Program-made: the position numbers and the translations under genes
Source of the DNA: Acidaminobacter hydrogenoformans DSM 2784
GTDB taxonomy: Bacteria > Bacillota > Clostridia > Peptostreptococcales > Acidaminobacteraceae
Assembly (NCBI RefSeq): GCF_900103005.1
Contig: NZ_FMWL01000005.1
Coordinates: 1 to 64,000 of the forward strand
Direction: 5' to 3'
Length of the DNA: 64,000 bases
Shown here: one piece after another, positions 8,739 to 17,295 of the stretch
Layout of the letters: each line of letters starts with the position of its first letter
How positions within the stretch are numbered: position 1 is the stretch's first letter
Notes under the pieces: generated by a model
Databases searched by the model: none
The model's input: the letters and a program-made list of their open reading frames with translations, nothing else
Told to the model about the DNA's origin: nothing

Positions 8739-9323
8739 ATGCCAAGCTTAAAAGGAACTAAGACAGCAGTGAACTTAATGGCTTCATTTGCGGGAGAGTC
8801 GCAGGCAAGGACCAGATATACATACTACGCGTCAGTGGCGAAAAAGGAAGGCTACGTCCAGATTTCAAACATTTTCACTGAAACGGCTGAAAACGAAAAG
8901 GAGCATGCTAAGCGTTTTTACAAATTCCTGAATGAGGAGCTTTGCGGGGAAACGATTGAAATCACGGAATCCTTCCCGGTTTCATTTTCGGACACAAAGA
9001 CTAATCTGAAGTCAGCAGCGGAAGGCGAAAACGAGGAGCATACGAAGGTGTATCCGGAATTCGCAAGAATTGCTGAGGAAGAGGGCTTCAAGAGAATAGC
9101 GCTTGTTTTCACGGAGATTGCTGAAGTTGAGGAGCGCCATGAAAGAAGGTTCCGCAAGCTGCTTGAAAACATTGAGAAGGATCAGGTTTTCAAAAAGGAT
9201 GAGGTCGTGGAGTGGAAGTGCAATAACTGCGGCTATGTCCATAAGGGGAAATCCGCGCCGGTGAAATGTCCGGCTTGTGACCATCCGCAGGGGCACTTTG
9301 AGGTCTTTAAGGAGACTTATTAG
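8739..9323 (+). CDS. rbr: Rubrerythrin
   Basis: A 194-residue non-haem iron peroxidase. The N-terminal four-helix bundle carries the paired E-x2-H motifs of the di-iron site (ENEKEHAKRF and EVEERHERRF). The C-terminal rubredoxin-like domain has C-x2-C pairs (CNNCGYVH and CPACDHPQGHFEVF) for the Fe(SCys)4 centre. Such proteins reduce hydrogen peroxide in the cytoplasm of anaerobes using NADH-linked rubredoxin-type electron flow. GGGAGG lies 8 nt before the ATG. A terminator follows at 9393. Together with katG at the right end it shows peroxide defence in an otherwise anaerobic gene set. Confidence 0.95.
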   Translation: MPSLKGTKTAVNLMASFAGESQARTRYTYYASVAKKEGYVQISNIFTETAENEKEHAKRFYKFLNEELCGETIEITESFPVSFSDTKTNLKSAAEGENEEHTKVYPEFARIAEEEGFKRIALVFTEIAEVEERHERRFRKLLENIEKDQVFKKDEVVEWKCNNCGYVHKGKSAPVKCPACDHPQGHFEVFKETY

Positions 9324-9392
9324 AGGGGTGCCAGCGCGTTTGAAGCTTGACGCTTGAAGTTATAATTGAAAATAGTATGTACGTGAATAAAC

Positions 9393-9435
9393 ATTACCCG
9401 TTGTCAGTCCGTTGACAGCGGGTAATTTTGTTTTG
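9393..9435 (+). terminator. Rho-independent terminator after rubrerythrin
   Basis: Arms attacccgttgtca and tgacagcgggtaat form a strong stem followed by TTTTGTTTT. Confidence 0.85.
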
Positions 9436-9599
9436 GGGTATGACGAAATGTGGCGGAGGGGAGGGGTTTGGGGGATGGGGGACCATCGGCAGAAAAAGCG
9501 CGGGGAAGTGAGTTTGCAAATGCTGTATATCAGGTATAAATAGGAAGACCGTTACAAAGCATGATAAGGCGCATAATTGAACGCAGAAGGGGTGTTGAC

Positions 9600-9824
9600 A
9601 TGGCAGTCTTGGAACTCAATATTGAAGACGAAACACTGTATGAAGCGGAGAGAATTCTTCAGTCGCTTGGATTGAGCAGTGAAATTGCGGTAAGTATTTT
9701 TTTAGGCGGTCCGTACCTTATTGGAAAGAGAAGCTGGCCGGCAGCTTTGGAGACAGGGTTGAGGCGTACTGCAGGAAGTATCCGGATTAGGACTAAGCGG
9801 GTGAAAGTGAGATTTAAGGTGTGA
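9600..9824 (+). CDS. RelB/DinJ-like antitoxin, orphan and possibly frameshifted
   Basis: A 74-residue ORF. The first 35 residues (LNIEDETLYEAERILQSLGLSSEIAVSIFL) fit the ribbon-helix-helix N-terminus of RelB/DinJ antitoxins, but the rest (GGPYLIGKRSWPA...) does not resemble that family. At the transition sits a run of seven T (9697-9703). One added base would switch to a frame reading RRSVPYWKEKLAGS and ending at 9790, which looks more protein-like. AAGGGG precedes the ATG at 9600. No toxin gene follows; the next features are a palindromic repeat and an isomerase gene. It is probably a remnant or a stand-alone regulator. Confidence 0.5.
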   Translation: MAVLELNIEDETLYEAERILQSLGLSSEIAVSIFLGGPYLIGKRSWPAALETGLRRTAGSIRIRTKRVKVRFKV

Positions 9825-9830
9825 ATGGGG

Positions 9831-9883
9831 GACCATCGGCAGAGCTCTGCAGCGTTTAAGAGCTGTAAGGTATGCCGATGGTC
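9831..9883. repeat. Dispersed palindromic repeat (GCCGATGGTC family), complete copy
   Basis: Arms gaccatcggca (9831-9841) and tgccgatggtc (9873-9883), with an inner GAGCTCTGCAG...AGAGCTGTA stem. A lone left arm also occurs at 9481-9492. Confidence 0.75.
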
Positions 9884-9928
9884 ATTTGGTATGACAATGC
9901 TAAAATATTGAAGCTTGAGGTGACCAAA

Positions 9929-10747
9929 TTGATCAAGAGCGTTGTAATTTCTGATGATGTGACCCAGAGCAGGCTGTCGCCGCTGGTGGGCGAGCTGGGG
10001 GCGATGATTGCCGAGGCTGCGCGGCTTGGATTTCAAGCGGTGCAGATCGCGGTGAACAACCCCGCGGAGTTGGACGGGAAGAGGCTGCGGGGCCTGCTTG
10101 AGGCCCATGGCATGAAGGTTTCTGGGATTGCCACGGGGAAGTCTTTTATTGTGGACGGGCTTTACATGGGCGCTGAGGATGAGAGGATCAGGCGTCAGGC
10201 GGTGGACAGGCTGCTGGGGCACATTGATCTGGCGGCCGAACTTGGCGGGGCCAATGTGATTATTGGGGCGATCCGGGGAAGTGCGGACCTGGTGGGCAGC
10301 CCTGCCCGGCACGAAGAGAATGTGACGAAAAGCCTTAAGGAGGTCCTGCCCTATGCCGAGGAAAAGGGCGTGGTGATCACAATTGAGGCGATCTGCCAAA
10401 AGGATTTGGCGGGGGCTGATAGTTTTTCCGACATCAAAGCGCTTGTGGCGTATATTAAAGCCTTCAATTCCAGGTGTTTGAGACTGCATCTCGATACCTA
10501 CCATATGCTGCTTTCCGGTCAGGAGCCCTATAGGTCCATCATGGAAACTGAGGGGCTGCTTGAGCAGGTGGATTTATCAGATGCGGACCGGGGGTATCCG
10601 AGTGGGGCGCATTTTGACTTTGCGGGCTTGATGAAGGCTTTGAAGGCGATTGACTACCGGGGGATACTGACTTTTGAGTATGCGAACAGTTCCGAGGAGA
10701 ATACGGCTGAGCTGGGGCTGAGGTATGTTGAGGGGTTGATGGGGTGA
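9929..10747 (+). CDS. Sugar phosphate isomerase/epimerase (xylose isomerase-like TIM barrel)
   Basis: A 272-residue AP-endonuclease-2/xylose-isomerase-like TIM barrel. Visible barrel elements include GFQAVQIAVN, GGANVIIGAIRG, VITIEAI (metal-ligand Glu), LRLHLDTYHM (metal-ligand Asp and His), VDLSDADRGYPSGAHFDF and GILTFEYA. This set is usual for hydroxypyruvate isomerase/tagatose-3-epimerase-like enzymes, but the substrate cannot be fixed. The TTG start at 9929 is chosen because GAGGTG (9916-9921) lies just upstream. A longer frame beginning at ATG 9872 would start inside the palindromic repeat. It stands alone, followed by a second type of dispersed repeat. Confidence 0.78.
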   Translation: MIKSVVISDDVTQSRLSPLVGELGAMIAEAARLGFQAVQIAVNNPAELDGKRLRGLLEAHGMKVSGIATGKSFIVDGLYMGAEDERIRRQAVDRLLGHIDLAAELGGANVIIGAIRGSADLVGSPARHEENVTKSLKEVLPYAEEKGVVITIEAICQKDLAGADSFSDIKALVAYIKAFNSRCLRLHLDTYHMLLSGQEPYRSIMETEGLLEQVDLSDADRGYPSGAHFDFAGLMKALKAIDYRGILTFEYANSSEENTAELGLRYVEGLMG

Positions 10748-10788
10748 AGGGATGAGGGCGTTAAAAACGTGACGGATATCATGCGCGG

Positions 10789-10854
10789 TGCAGCCCGTCC
10801 CAGTCCCGCGTCATCTGGCCCTGTCCCGCACCACGAGTCCCTGTCCCGCACCAC
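10789..10854. repeat. Dispersed repeat (GGGGAC/GTCCC family), three tandem units
   Basis: Three related units built on 'GTCCCGCACCA' (cccgtcccagtcccgcg, ggccctgtcccgcacca, gagtccctgtcccgcacca) begin 42 bp after the preceding stop. Related copies occur at 12131, 13541, 38715, 39801, 43907 and 61521. Confidence 0.7.
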
Positions 10855-10892
10855 TCAAATAATTAAGTGGGTATACAGTACTCAATGAAAAA

Positions 10893-10934
10893 GACTATTG
10901 GCGCTCTTTTATGTGAAGAGATTGCCGATAGTCT
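10893..10934. repeat. Variant copy of the GCCGATGGTC palindrome
   Basis: Arms gactattggc and gccgatagtc carry compensating changes relative to the family core, so the stem is kept. The rest of the 10855-11223 gap has two small dyads built on CAACGA/TCGTTG (11001-11043) and no gene. Confidence 0.6.
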
Positions 10935-11223
10935 TTATCATTCATTTGAGTGGAGATAGGCTGAAAAATGGGGGATGACTGGGTGTTCGTGCAACGAAAA
11001 GCTTATCGTTGTATTTTGCAACGATAATTGAAGGATCGTTGCATTGGGGCTTTCCAATGGTCATTTTCGTACGCCTCTTGACAGCCATGGTTTGACGCCA
11101 TTTCATGATCATAGGTATACCAGATAATTTTATCGACTAAGAGGCTTGGTTTGTGGTATTAATCACATAAATATAAAGAACGCCCAATAACAATGCATGT
11201 AAGACCCTAAGGAGTGTATATTT

Positions 11224-12129
11224 ATGATTACGGAAAGCATTCTGGACATTATTGGGAACACGCCTCTTTTGAATATGAGGAAATTGACTGGGTTAAAGAT
11301 TTACGCGAAGGCAGAGTTTTTGAATCCTGGCGGCAGCATCAAGGACCGGGTCGCTAAATATATGATTGAGCAGGCGGAGTTCAAGGGGCTGCTTAAGCCG
11401 GGCATGACCATCATGGAACCAACCTCGGGAAACACTGGCATTGGCATTGCGCTTGTGGGGGTTCAGAAGGGTTACAGGGTCGTCATTGTCATGCCGGAAA
11501 ACATGAGCGAAGAGCGCAAGCTTATGATCCAGGCTCTGGGAGCGGAGCTGGTGCTGACGAAAGCGGAGGACAGCATAGAAGGCGCTGTGAAAGAGGTTGA
11601 GAGGCTGGCGGCAGAAGCCTCCGGGATTTTTGTGCCTCAGCAGTTTAAGAATGAGGACAATCCGAGAATTCACAGCCTCGAAACCGGGCCGGAAATATGG
11701 CGTCAGCTTGAGGGTGATATTGACGTTTTTGTATCTGGGCTGGGCAGCGGCGGTTCGCTCCAGGGGATTGGGCAATTTTTGAAAAGCAAGAACCCCGGCA
11801 TAAAAGTTGTGGCCGTTGAGCCAAAAGGCGCCTCGGCGCTTCTGGGACACAAGGCCAGCGCCCACCGCATACAGGGCATTGGGGACGGCTTTATCCCGGA
11901 TGTACTGGATTCCAAACTGATTGATCATGTCATTGAAGTGGATGACGAGGCTGCGATTAAGATGATGAAAGCCATGATCCGTGGTCAAGGTGTTCTCGCG
12001 GGGATTTCTTCGGGCGCAAATCTTTGGGCTTCTGTGGAAATTGCACGCCAGCTGGGAGAAAAGAAAAGTATTGTCACACTGCTACCAGACCGGTTTGAAA
12101 GGTATTTCAGCGTTTGCCTTGAGGAATGA
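11224..12129 (+). CDS. cysK: Cysteine synthase (O-acetylserine sulfhydrylase)
   Basis: A 301-residue PLP enzyme of fold type II that converts O-acetylserine and sulfide to cysteine. The PLP lysine is in NPGGSIKDR (Lys40), the substrate loop is PTSGNTGIG (about 66-74), and the phosphate-binding glycines are GSGGSLQGIGQ. The C-terminus SIVTLLPDRFERYF is typical of CysK. AAGGAG lies 8 nt upstream of the ATG. It appears monocistronic: a repeat of the GGGGAC family begins 2 nt after the stop codon and the next gene has its own -10 box. No T-box or SAM riboswitch was recognised upstream. Confidence 0.93.
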   Translation: MITESILDIIGNTPLLNMRKLTGLKIYAKAEFLNPGGSIKDRVAKYMIEQAEFKGLLKPGMTIMEPTSGNTGIGIALVGVQKGYRVVIVMPENMSEERKLMIQALGAELVLTKAEDSIEGAVKEVERLAAEASGIFVPQQFKNEDNPRIHSLETGPEIWRQLEGDIDVFVSGLGSGGSLQGIGQFLKSKNPGIKVVAVEPKGASALLGHKASAHRIQGIGDGFIPDVLDSKLIDHVIEVDDEAAIKMMKAMIRGQGVLAGISSGANLWASVEIARQLGEKKSIVTLLPDRFERYFSVCLEE

Positions 12130-12130
12130 T

Positions 12131-12177
12131 GTGTGGTCCGGCCCAGTCCCCCACCGCGCGTCCCTGTCCCCCACCAG
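12131..12177. repeat. Dispersed repeat (GGGGAC/GTCCC family)
   Basis: Two units (ggcccagtcccccacc and gtccctgtcccccacc) directly follow the cysK stop codon. Confidence 0.7.
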
Positions 12178-12297
12178 AAATCCTCTTGTTTCCCGCTTTT
12201 CATTTTCTCTTCCCCATTAAAAATGATATAATCAATTTGTCCTATCTCGTACAAAAGAACGACTCGCCACTAATTTCAGGCTGGAGTGAATTAAAAT

Positions 12298-13539
12298 ATG
12301 AACATTGGACTTTTTACAGACTGCTATTATCCGCAGATCAACGGCGTTGTCACCTCGGTCATGGCCCTCCGGGAAGAGCTCACCCGGCGGGGGCACAACG
12401 TGACCATTGTCACTGTCCAGGTCCCCGGATACAAAAGCTCCTCAGAGGGCATCATTCGCATAAAGGCAATCCCCAAGGTCAAGCTCCTGGACTTCAGGAT
12501 GGCCATGCCGCTGTTTTACCAGGATTACCAGCGCATCAAGGAACTGGACCTCGACGTGATCCACACCCATACGGAGTTTACCATAGGCCTTTTCGGCCAG
12601 TTCATGGCTAACCGTCTGAAAATCCCTATGCTCCACACCTACCACACCATGTATGAGGACTACACCAAGTACCTCCTGCGGATCCGCCGCGGCCAGGGGC
12701 TGGCCAAGCGCTTTATGCGCCACACCAGCAAACGTTACGTCAGACGCTATGACGCCGTCGTGGTGCCCTCCCTTAAGACCGAGAAGGCCCTGCGCAGCTA
12801 CGGCATTAAAAACAACATTCACATTTTGCCAACGGGCATAGACCTCGAGAAATTTACCCGCTATGAGAAGGACGACCCAAGGCTGGACGCGCTGCGCCTG
12901 CGACTTGGGCTCGCGAAAACAACCAAGATCATTCTGTCCCTGGGACGCGTCTCAGAGGAAAAGAGTGTGGATACCATTGTCCTTCAAATGAAGGACCTCA
13001 TTACACAGGTTAAAGACGCCAAGCTCGTAATTGTGGGCGACGGACCTTTCATGCCAACGCTCAAGCGCTTGTCTCATGACATGGGCCTTGAGGACTGCGT
13101 GCTGTTTGTGGGGCGCGTGCCTTGGGAAGAGGTGCCCCTATATTACAGCATCGCGGATGTGTTCGTCAGCGCCTCAAAGACGGAAACCCAAGGACTGACC
13201 ATCCTTGAGGCCATGGCGAGCCAGGTACCGGTGATTGTCTACGAGGATGACAACGTGGCGGATATTGTGAGGGACGGCGAAACGGGCCGCGTGTTCAAGA
13301 CGCCGGAGGCGCTGACCCATTGTCTCGAGAGCGTGCTGTCAAATCCTGATGAGGCTAAGCGTCTTGCGGTGCAAGGCTTCCATATGGCGGCGTCCCTGTC
13401 TCTTGAAAAGTTTGGAGAAATGGCCGAGAAGCTCTACGTGACCTTGCTGGAAAAGGAAGCTGAAAAAGCCGCTGAGAGGGATGCTGAAAAGTCGGCGTCG
13501 CGCTTTGGGAATTTTTTTGCTAACGGAACGAATCGATAA
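12298..13539 (+). CDS. Glycosyltransferase family 4 (diacylglycerol glucosyltransferase-like)
   Basis: A 413-residue GT-B glycosyltransferase. The N-terminal half begins MNIGLFTDCYYPQINGVVTS, the start typical of diacylglycerol/phosphatidylinositol glycosyltransferases, and includes DVIHTHTEFTIG. The C-terminal GT4 domain shows ILSLGRVSEEKS, VIVGDGP, FVGRVPWEEVPLYY and the nucleotide-sugar E-x7-E motif in SKTETQGLTILEAMA. Such enzymes add glucose or mannose to membrane lipids at the cytoplasmic face. TATAAT (12227-12232) is a plausible -10. The C-terminal 30 residues are charged and Ala/Glu/Lys-rich. Function beyond lipid glycosylation is inferred from family resemblance. Confidence 0.82.
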   Translation: MNIGLFTDCYYPQINGVVTSVMALREELTRRGHNVTIVTVQVPGYKSSSEGIIRIKAIPKVKLLDFRMAMPLFYQDYQRIKELDLDVIHTHTEFTIGLFGQFMANRLKIPMLHTYHTMYEDYTKYLLRIRRGQGLAKRFMRHTSKRYVRRYDAVVVPSLKTEKALRSYGIKNNIHILPTGIDLEKFTRYEKDDPRLDALRLRLGLAKTTKIILSLGRVSEEKSVDTIVLQMKDLITQVKDAKLVIVGDGPFMPTLKRLSHDMGLEDCVLFVGRVPWEEVPLYYSIADVFVSASKTETQGLTILEAMASQVPVIVYEDDNVADIVRDGETGRVFKTPEALTHCLESVLSNPDEAKRLAVQGFHMAASLSLEKFGEMAEKLYVTLLEKEAEKAAERDAEKSASRFGNFFANGTNR

Positions 13540-13540
13540 T

Positions 13541-13565
13541 TTGGCTGGGCCCAGTCCCGCCCTGC
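13541..13565. repeat. Dispersed repeat (GGGGAC/GTCCC family), short copy
   Basis: ttggctgggcccagtcccgcc begins two bases after the glycosyltransferase stop. Confidence 0.55.
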
Positions 13566-13582
13566 ATCTTCCAACAAAAAAT

Positions 13583-13617
13583 AAAAAACTGCCTCCCGGA
13601 ATAGGAGGCAGTTTTTT
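13583..13617. terminator. Bidirectional terminator between the glycosyltransferase gene and proA
   Basis: aaaaaactgcctcc / ggaggcagtttttt is a perfect inverted repeat with A and T tracts on both sides, so it can serve both convergent genes. Confidence 0.92.
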
Positions 13618-13654
13618 CCGTTCAAACAGTTTCAAAAACAGGTTGCCGATGGTC

Positions 13655-14950
13655 TTAAAGCGGACAATCCCGATCCAGTGGCGCATGAGTGTAGCTCAGC
13701 TTTCCTGACGAAAACTCGCCCACCGTCTGGCCATGGCCAATCAGCTTGTATTTGTATATCATCAGCCCGTCGAGCCCAACTGGACCCCTCGCGTGAATCT
13801 TGCTGGTGCTGATGCCCACCTCGGCGCCAAAGCCATAGCGGAAGCCGTCACTGAAGCGGGTGGAGCAGTTCCAGAACACATTGGCGGAATCCACCAGGGC
13901 CATAAAGGTCTTCGCTGCAGCTTCGTCCTCTGTCAGAATAGCATCCGTATGGCCGGAGCCGTACGTGTTGATATGCACAATGGCCTCCTCGAGGCTGGAG
14001 ACGACCTTTATTGAAAGCTTGTAATCCACGTACTCTGTGCGCCAGTCTTTTTCAGTGGCTTCGCCAATCTGGAGGACCTCTCGAGTCTTGGCGCAGCCAA
14101 CAAGCTCAACATTCTTGGCTTCCAGAGCCGCTTTAATCTCCGGCAGCTGCTGCGCCGCCACGCTCTCGTGAACCAGCAGCGTCTCCATGGTATTACAGGC
14201 GGCGACGTACTGAGTTTTCGCGTCCACAAGGATTGGCAGGGCTTTGGCAGCGTCCGCGTCCTCGTGGAGATAAATGTGGCAGACCCCGTCTGCGTGGCCC
14301 AGGACCGGAATGCTGGAGTTGTCCATGATATATTTGACAAAGTCGTTGGAGCCCCGTGGGATCAACAGGTCAATGTCGTCGCTGAGCTTGAGCATTTCAT
14401 TGACGTCCGCCCGGGTTTCAATAAGCTGGATCCAGCCGTCCGGAATGCCGGCCGCCACGGTAGCCTCAGAAATGATCTCCGCCAGGATTCTATTCGTGCT
14501 GGCGGCTTCGGAACCGCCCTTGAGCAGCACGCAGTTGCCGCTTTTGAGGCAGAGGCTCGAAATTTGAACCAGGGCGTCCGGCCGGGATTCAAAAATAACC
14601 CCTATAACCCCAATAGGGCAGGTGACCCTGTACAGGTCGAGGCCATTATCTAACTGGGTCGCGAGCCTGGTCTGCCCAACCGGCTCCGGCAGCTTGATGA
14701 GGCTGCGGATCCCTTCTATGACTTCCGAAAGCTTCTCATCTTCAAAGCGCAGGCGCTTCAGCAGCGGCGCATCCAGCTTTTCAGCCTCGCTGCGGGCGCA
14801 GTCTTCACGGTTGGCCGCAATGATCTCCGCTTTTCGCGCTTCGAACTTTAAGGCAATAGCCTCCAGGGCCTTGTTTTTTGTTTCGGCGTCCAGTGCCGCC
14901 AGCTGGATAGAGGCGGTTTTTGAAGCCTTGGCACGGTTTTGAATGGTCAT
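13655..14950 (-). CDS. proA: Gamma-glutamyl phosphate reductase
   Basis: A 431-residue aldehyde-dehydrogenase-superfamily enzyme that reduces gamma-glutamyl phosphate to glutamate semialdehyde in proline synthesis. Recognisable motifs are GVIGVIFESRPDAL, LKGGSEA, IPRGSNDFV and the catalytic cysteine in YVAACNTMETLLVH (Cys252). The end (SYTHAPLDRDCPL) is longer than the usual ProA ending, and its stop lies beside a GCCGATGGTC arm (13643-13654), suggesting the repeat supplied the present stop. GGAGATCC precedes the ATG. proB is not adjacent, which is unusual because proB-proA are commonly paired. Confidence 0.95.
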   Translation of the reverse strand: MTIQNRAKASKTASIQLAALDAETKNKALEAIALKFEARKAEIIAANREDCARSEAEKLDAPLLKRLRFEDEKLSEVIEGIRSLIKLPEPVGQTRLATQLDNGLDLYRVTCPIGVIGVIFESRPDALVQISSLCLKSGNCVLLKGGSEAASTNRILAEIISEATVAAGIPDGWIQLIETRADVNEMLKLSDDIDLLIPRGSNDFVKYIMDNSSIPVLGHADGVCHIYLHEDADAAKALPILVDAKTQYVAACNTMETLLVHESVAAQQLPEIKAALEAKNVELVGCAKTREVLQIGEATEKDWRTEYVDYKLSIKVVSSLEEAIVHINTYGSGHTDAILTEDEAAAKTFMALVDSANVFWNCSTRFSDGFRYGFGAEVGISTSKIHARGPVGLDGLMIYKYKLIGHGQTVGEFSSGKLSYTHAPLDRDCPL

Positions 14951-15160
14951 GTCCGGATCTCCTTTACTATGATAGAGTTTTTATATGCCGATGGTTGTCC
15001 AATATAATTCCTCACAGATAAATTCCATTTTGGGTCGTTAGCATTAGTTAGTACCTCATTTTATCACATCGAATATGGGAATGAAAGTCAGAAGGCTGAG
15101 CGAGAGAAATACAGGATCATTGAAAAGTGTGACCGGACGGTTAATATATACAACAAAAAC

Positions 15161-15182
15161 GAGAACGTTGTGCGATAATGTA
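15161..15182. promoter_or_regulatory. Candidate IclR-family operator upstream of the regulator gene
   Basis: GAGAACGTTGTGCGATAATGTA matches the site at 16143-16164 (GAGAACGCTGTGCGACATTGTC) at 18 of 22 positions. Presence before both the regulator gene and the TRAP operon suggests one regulator controls both. Between proA and the regulator (14951-15267) there is also a single GCCGATGGTT arm at 14986-14996. Confidence 0.5.
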
Positions 15183-15267
15183 GAATTTTTTCGGAAAATC
15201 TATTTACAGGCATGCTTCTTTGTGTTAATATTCAGAAAACAGCACATTGATGAGGATGTGGCAGCAA

Positions 15268-16032
15268 ATGGATAACGGAAAAAGGGTACAGGCAATAGAT
15301 CGTGCGGTTATGATTCTCAAACTTTTTTCTGAGAATACACGTGAACTCAAATTAACCGAGATTTCGGAGCACCTTGATTTACATAAGAGTACAACGTTTG
15401 GTATTTTAAATACACTTAAATATCATGGTCTGATCCGGCAGAATGAAGAAAACCAAAAGTATTGTTTAGGCACTTATCTTCTTGAACTTGGGAATTTGGT
15501 GCTCAATTCAATGGACATTCACCAGATTGCATCACCGGTGCTAAGTGAACTTCGAAATGCTATCGAAGAGACGGTTCACCTTGGTATGCTGGATGGCCTG
15601 GAAGTCATCTATATAGACAAACAGGAATCTTACCAATCCATGAGAATTTTTACGACGATTGGGACTCGAAATCCGGCATACTGTACAGGTGTGGGAAAAG
15701 CAATGCTGGCTTACCAAGATCCGGAGATCATCACTCATAAATTACCGGATGAACTCAGGGCATATACAAACTATACTATAACCTCTAAAGAGCTCTTGAT
15801 GCAGAATCTTGAAGAAATTAAAGCTAAAGGGTATGCTATGGATTTCGAGGAGCGCATTGAAGGTTTAACCTGTGTGGCAGCTCCAATATTTGACTATATG
15901 GGTCAAGTCAAATACGCGATCAGTGTTTCTGGACCTACCATTCGAATGACGGAAGAAAAGATTGAAAATACAATTGGAATTCTCAGAAGAGCTGCAGATG
16001 AAATATCAAAAAAACTTGGGTATAGAGGTTGA
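15268..16032 (+). CDS. IclR family transcriptional regulator
   Basis: A 254-residue regulator with an N-terminal winged HTH (AIDRAVMILKLFSENTRELKLTEISEHLDLHKSTTFGILNTL) and a C-terminal IclR effector domain (ETVHLGMLDGLEVIYIDKQES, GVGKAMLAY, GLTCVAAPIFD). IclR proteins bind small carboxylates or aromatic intermediates. The frame is open further upstream (TTG 15247, ATG 15250). The ATG at 15268 is preferred because it begins the usual sequence before the HTH and leaves GAGG (15252-15255) upstream, but the start is uncertain. It lies just upstream of, and co-oriented with, the TRAP/meta-cleavage operon and is its likely regulator. Confidence 0.88.
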   Translation: MDNGKRVQAIDRAVMILKLFSENTRELKLTEISEHLDLHKSTTFGILNTLKYHGLIRQNEENQKYCLGTYLLELGNLVLNSMDIHQIASPVLSELRNAIEETVHLGMLDGLEVIYIDKQESYQSMRIFTTIGTRNPAYCTGVGKAMLAYQDPEIITHKLPDELRAYTNYTITSKELLMQNLEEIKAKGYAMDFEERIEGLTCVAAPIFDYMGQVKYAISVSGPTIRMTEEKIENTIGILRRAADEISKKLGYRG

Positions 16033-16142
16033 ATAAAAAGAATTGAATAACTTGGAGGAGCCATGAAAGGATAATAAAGAAAGTGTATTATCCATCCAAT
16101 CAATTATTAGGGTAGAAATACCCTTTTAATAAACTCAATCGA

Positions 16143-16169
16143 GAGAACGCTGTGCGACATTGTCGTACA
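16143..16169. promoter_or_regulatory. Candidate IclR-family operator upstream of the TRAP operon
   Basis: The palindrome TGTGCGACA-T-TGTCGTACA (16151-16169, one mismatch) is preceded by GAGAACGC. The left part repeats the sequence at 15161-15182 upstream of the IclR gene. Confidence 0.6.
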
Positions 16170-16233
16170 AACGAGATTGAGGGCCTTATATTAGTCGCAA
16201 GGGGATTCAAAAAAAGATTAAGGAGTGTGTCAA

Positions 16234-17280
16234 ATGAACAAACGTATGATGTTGGCTGTTAGTGTATTACTTATCCTGTCAATGCTGTTAACTGCTTGCG
16301 GAGGAAATGCCGCGCCAGCTGCCAGCGCCCCTGCCGCAAATGAACCTGCATCCAGTGAACCTGCTTCAACGGAAGCCAAAGTTTTAAAATTAGGACATAT
16401 CGCTGCGCCAGAAACCGCTTATGACAACTTCGCAAAAGAGTTCGCCCGCTTGGTCGAAGAACGTTCAGAAGGCAGATATACCATTGACGTCTATCCTGCC
16501 GGGCAGCTTGGGGTTGACAGAGAATTGATGGAGTCGCTCCAGATTGGCAACGTTGATTTTACAGTCATCACCGCTTCAGACATCAATCAATTTGTCCCTG
16601 AAATGGCAGTCCAAGATCTGCCTTACCTTTTCAGAGACTGGGATCATGTTGAAAAGTTTCTCGACTCAGAGGCTGCGCAGGAGCTATTTGGGTTGACAGA
16701 TTCTGTCGGTATGACAACTTTGTCCTTTATGCCGCGGGGCTTCAGACACGTAACGAGCAATATTGCTCCAATCATGACACCGGATGACCTTAAAGGTCTT
16801 AAAATCAGGGTCGCAGAAAGTGAAACCTACATTGATACATTTAAAGCGCTCGGTGCAAATGCACAGGCGATGGCATGGAGTGAGGTCTTTACAGCGCTTC
16901 AGCAGAAAACGATTGACGCTCATGAAAACACGGTTGTCACAACACGCGATTACAAAATTGACGAAGTTCAGAAATACATGTCTGAGACAGGACACTTCTT
17001 TGCCTTCGCAGCGCTTCAGATGAACAGCAATCTTCTGAACGGTATGAGCGCTGAAGATCAGGAGCTCTTCCGTCAAGCAGGTTTGGAAGCTGCAAAGACA
17101 TTAGGTCTCGAGCAAAAGGAGAACGAAGCCTCGGCTAAAGCGGAGCTTGAATCCAAAGGTATGGTCTTCAATGCTGTTGAAGATAAAGCCGCATTTGAAG
17201 CGCTTATGACCCCGGTTTATGACAAATTCCTCAAAGATCATTCCGGTGAGTACCTTGAAGCCATAAAAGCTATTCAATAA
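16234..17280 (+). CDS. dctP: TRAP transporter substrate-binding lipoprotein (DctP type)
   Basis: A 348-residue extracellular solute-binding protein. It has a lipoprotein signal peptide with lipobox LTAC (Cys22), a short Ala/Pro/Ser-rich linker, then the DctP fold: KLGHIAAPETAYDNFAKEF, IDVYPAGQLG, and FMPRGFRHVT with the conserved Arg contacting the substrate carboxylate. AAGGAG at 16220-16225 selects the ATG at 16234. It is the first gene of a TRAP set followed by dctQ and dctM. Substrates of this family are organic acids; here an unsaturated or aromatic-derived acid feeding the downstream hydrolase is inferred. Confidence 0.92.
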   Translation: MNKRMMLAVSVLLILSMLLTACGGNAAPAASAPAANEPASSEPASTEAKVLKLGHIAAPETAYDNFAKEFARLVEERSEGRYTIDVYPAGQLGVDRELMESLQIGNVDFTVITASDINQFVPEMAVQDLPYLFRDWDHVEKFLDSEAAQELFGLTDSVGMTTLSFMPRGFRHVTSNIAPIMTPDDLKGLKIRVAESETYIDTFKALGANAQAMAWSEVFTALQQKTIDAHENTVVTTRDYKIDEVQKYMSETGHFFAFAALQMNSNLLNGMSAEDQELFRQAGLEAAKTLGLEQKENEASAKAELESKGMVFNAVEDKAAFEALMTPVYDKFLKDHSGEYLEAIKAIQ

Positions 17281-17295
17281 AAAAACCTTAAACAC

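Noticed and set aside
9872-9928. Upstream ATG extension of the isomerase gene
   Set aside because: The ATG lies inside the GCCGATGGTC repeat, while a TTG with a good ribosome site follows at 9929.
9659-10504. 281-codon open frame on the minus strand
   Set aside because: It lies opposite the isomerase gene, has no ribosome site and reads as low-complexity His/Pro/Arg-rich sequence typical of antisense frames.
10855-11223. Riboswitch or T-box upstream of cysK
   Set aside because: Only small CAACGA/TCGTTG dyads are present; no T-box sequence (UGGNACC), SAM-type core or antiterminator/terminator pair was found.
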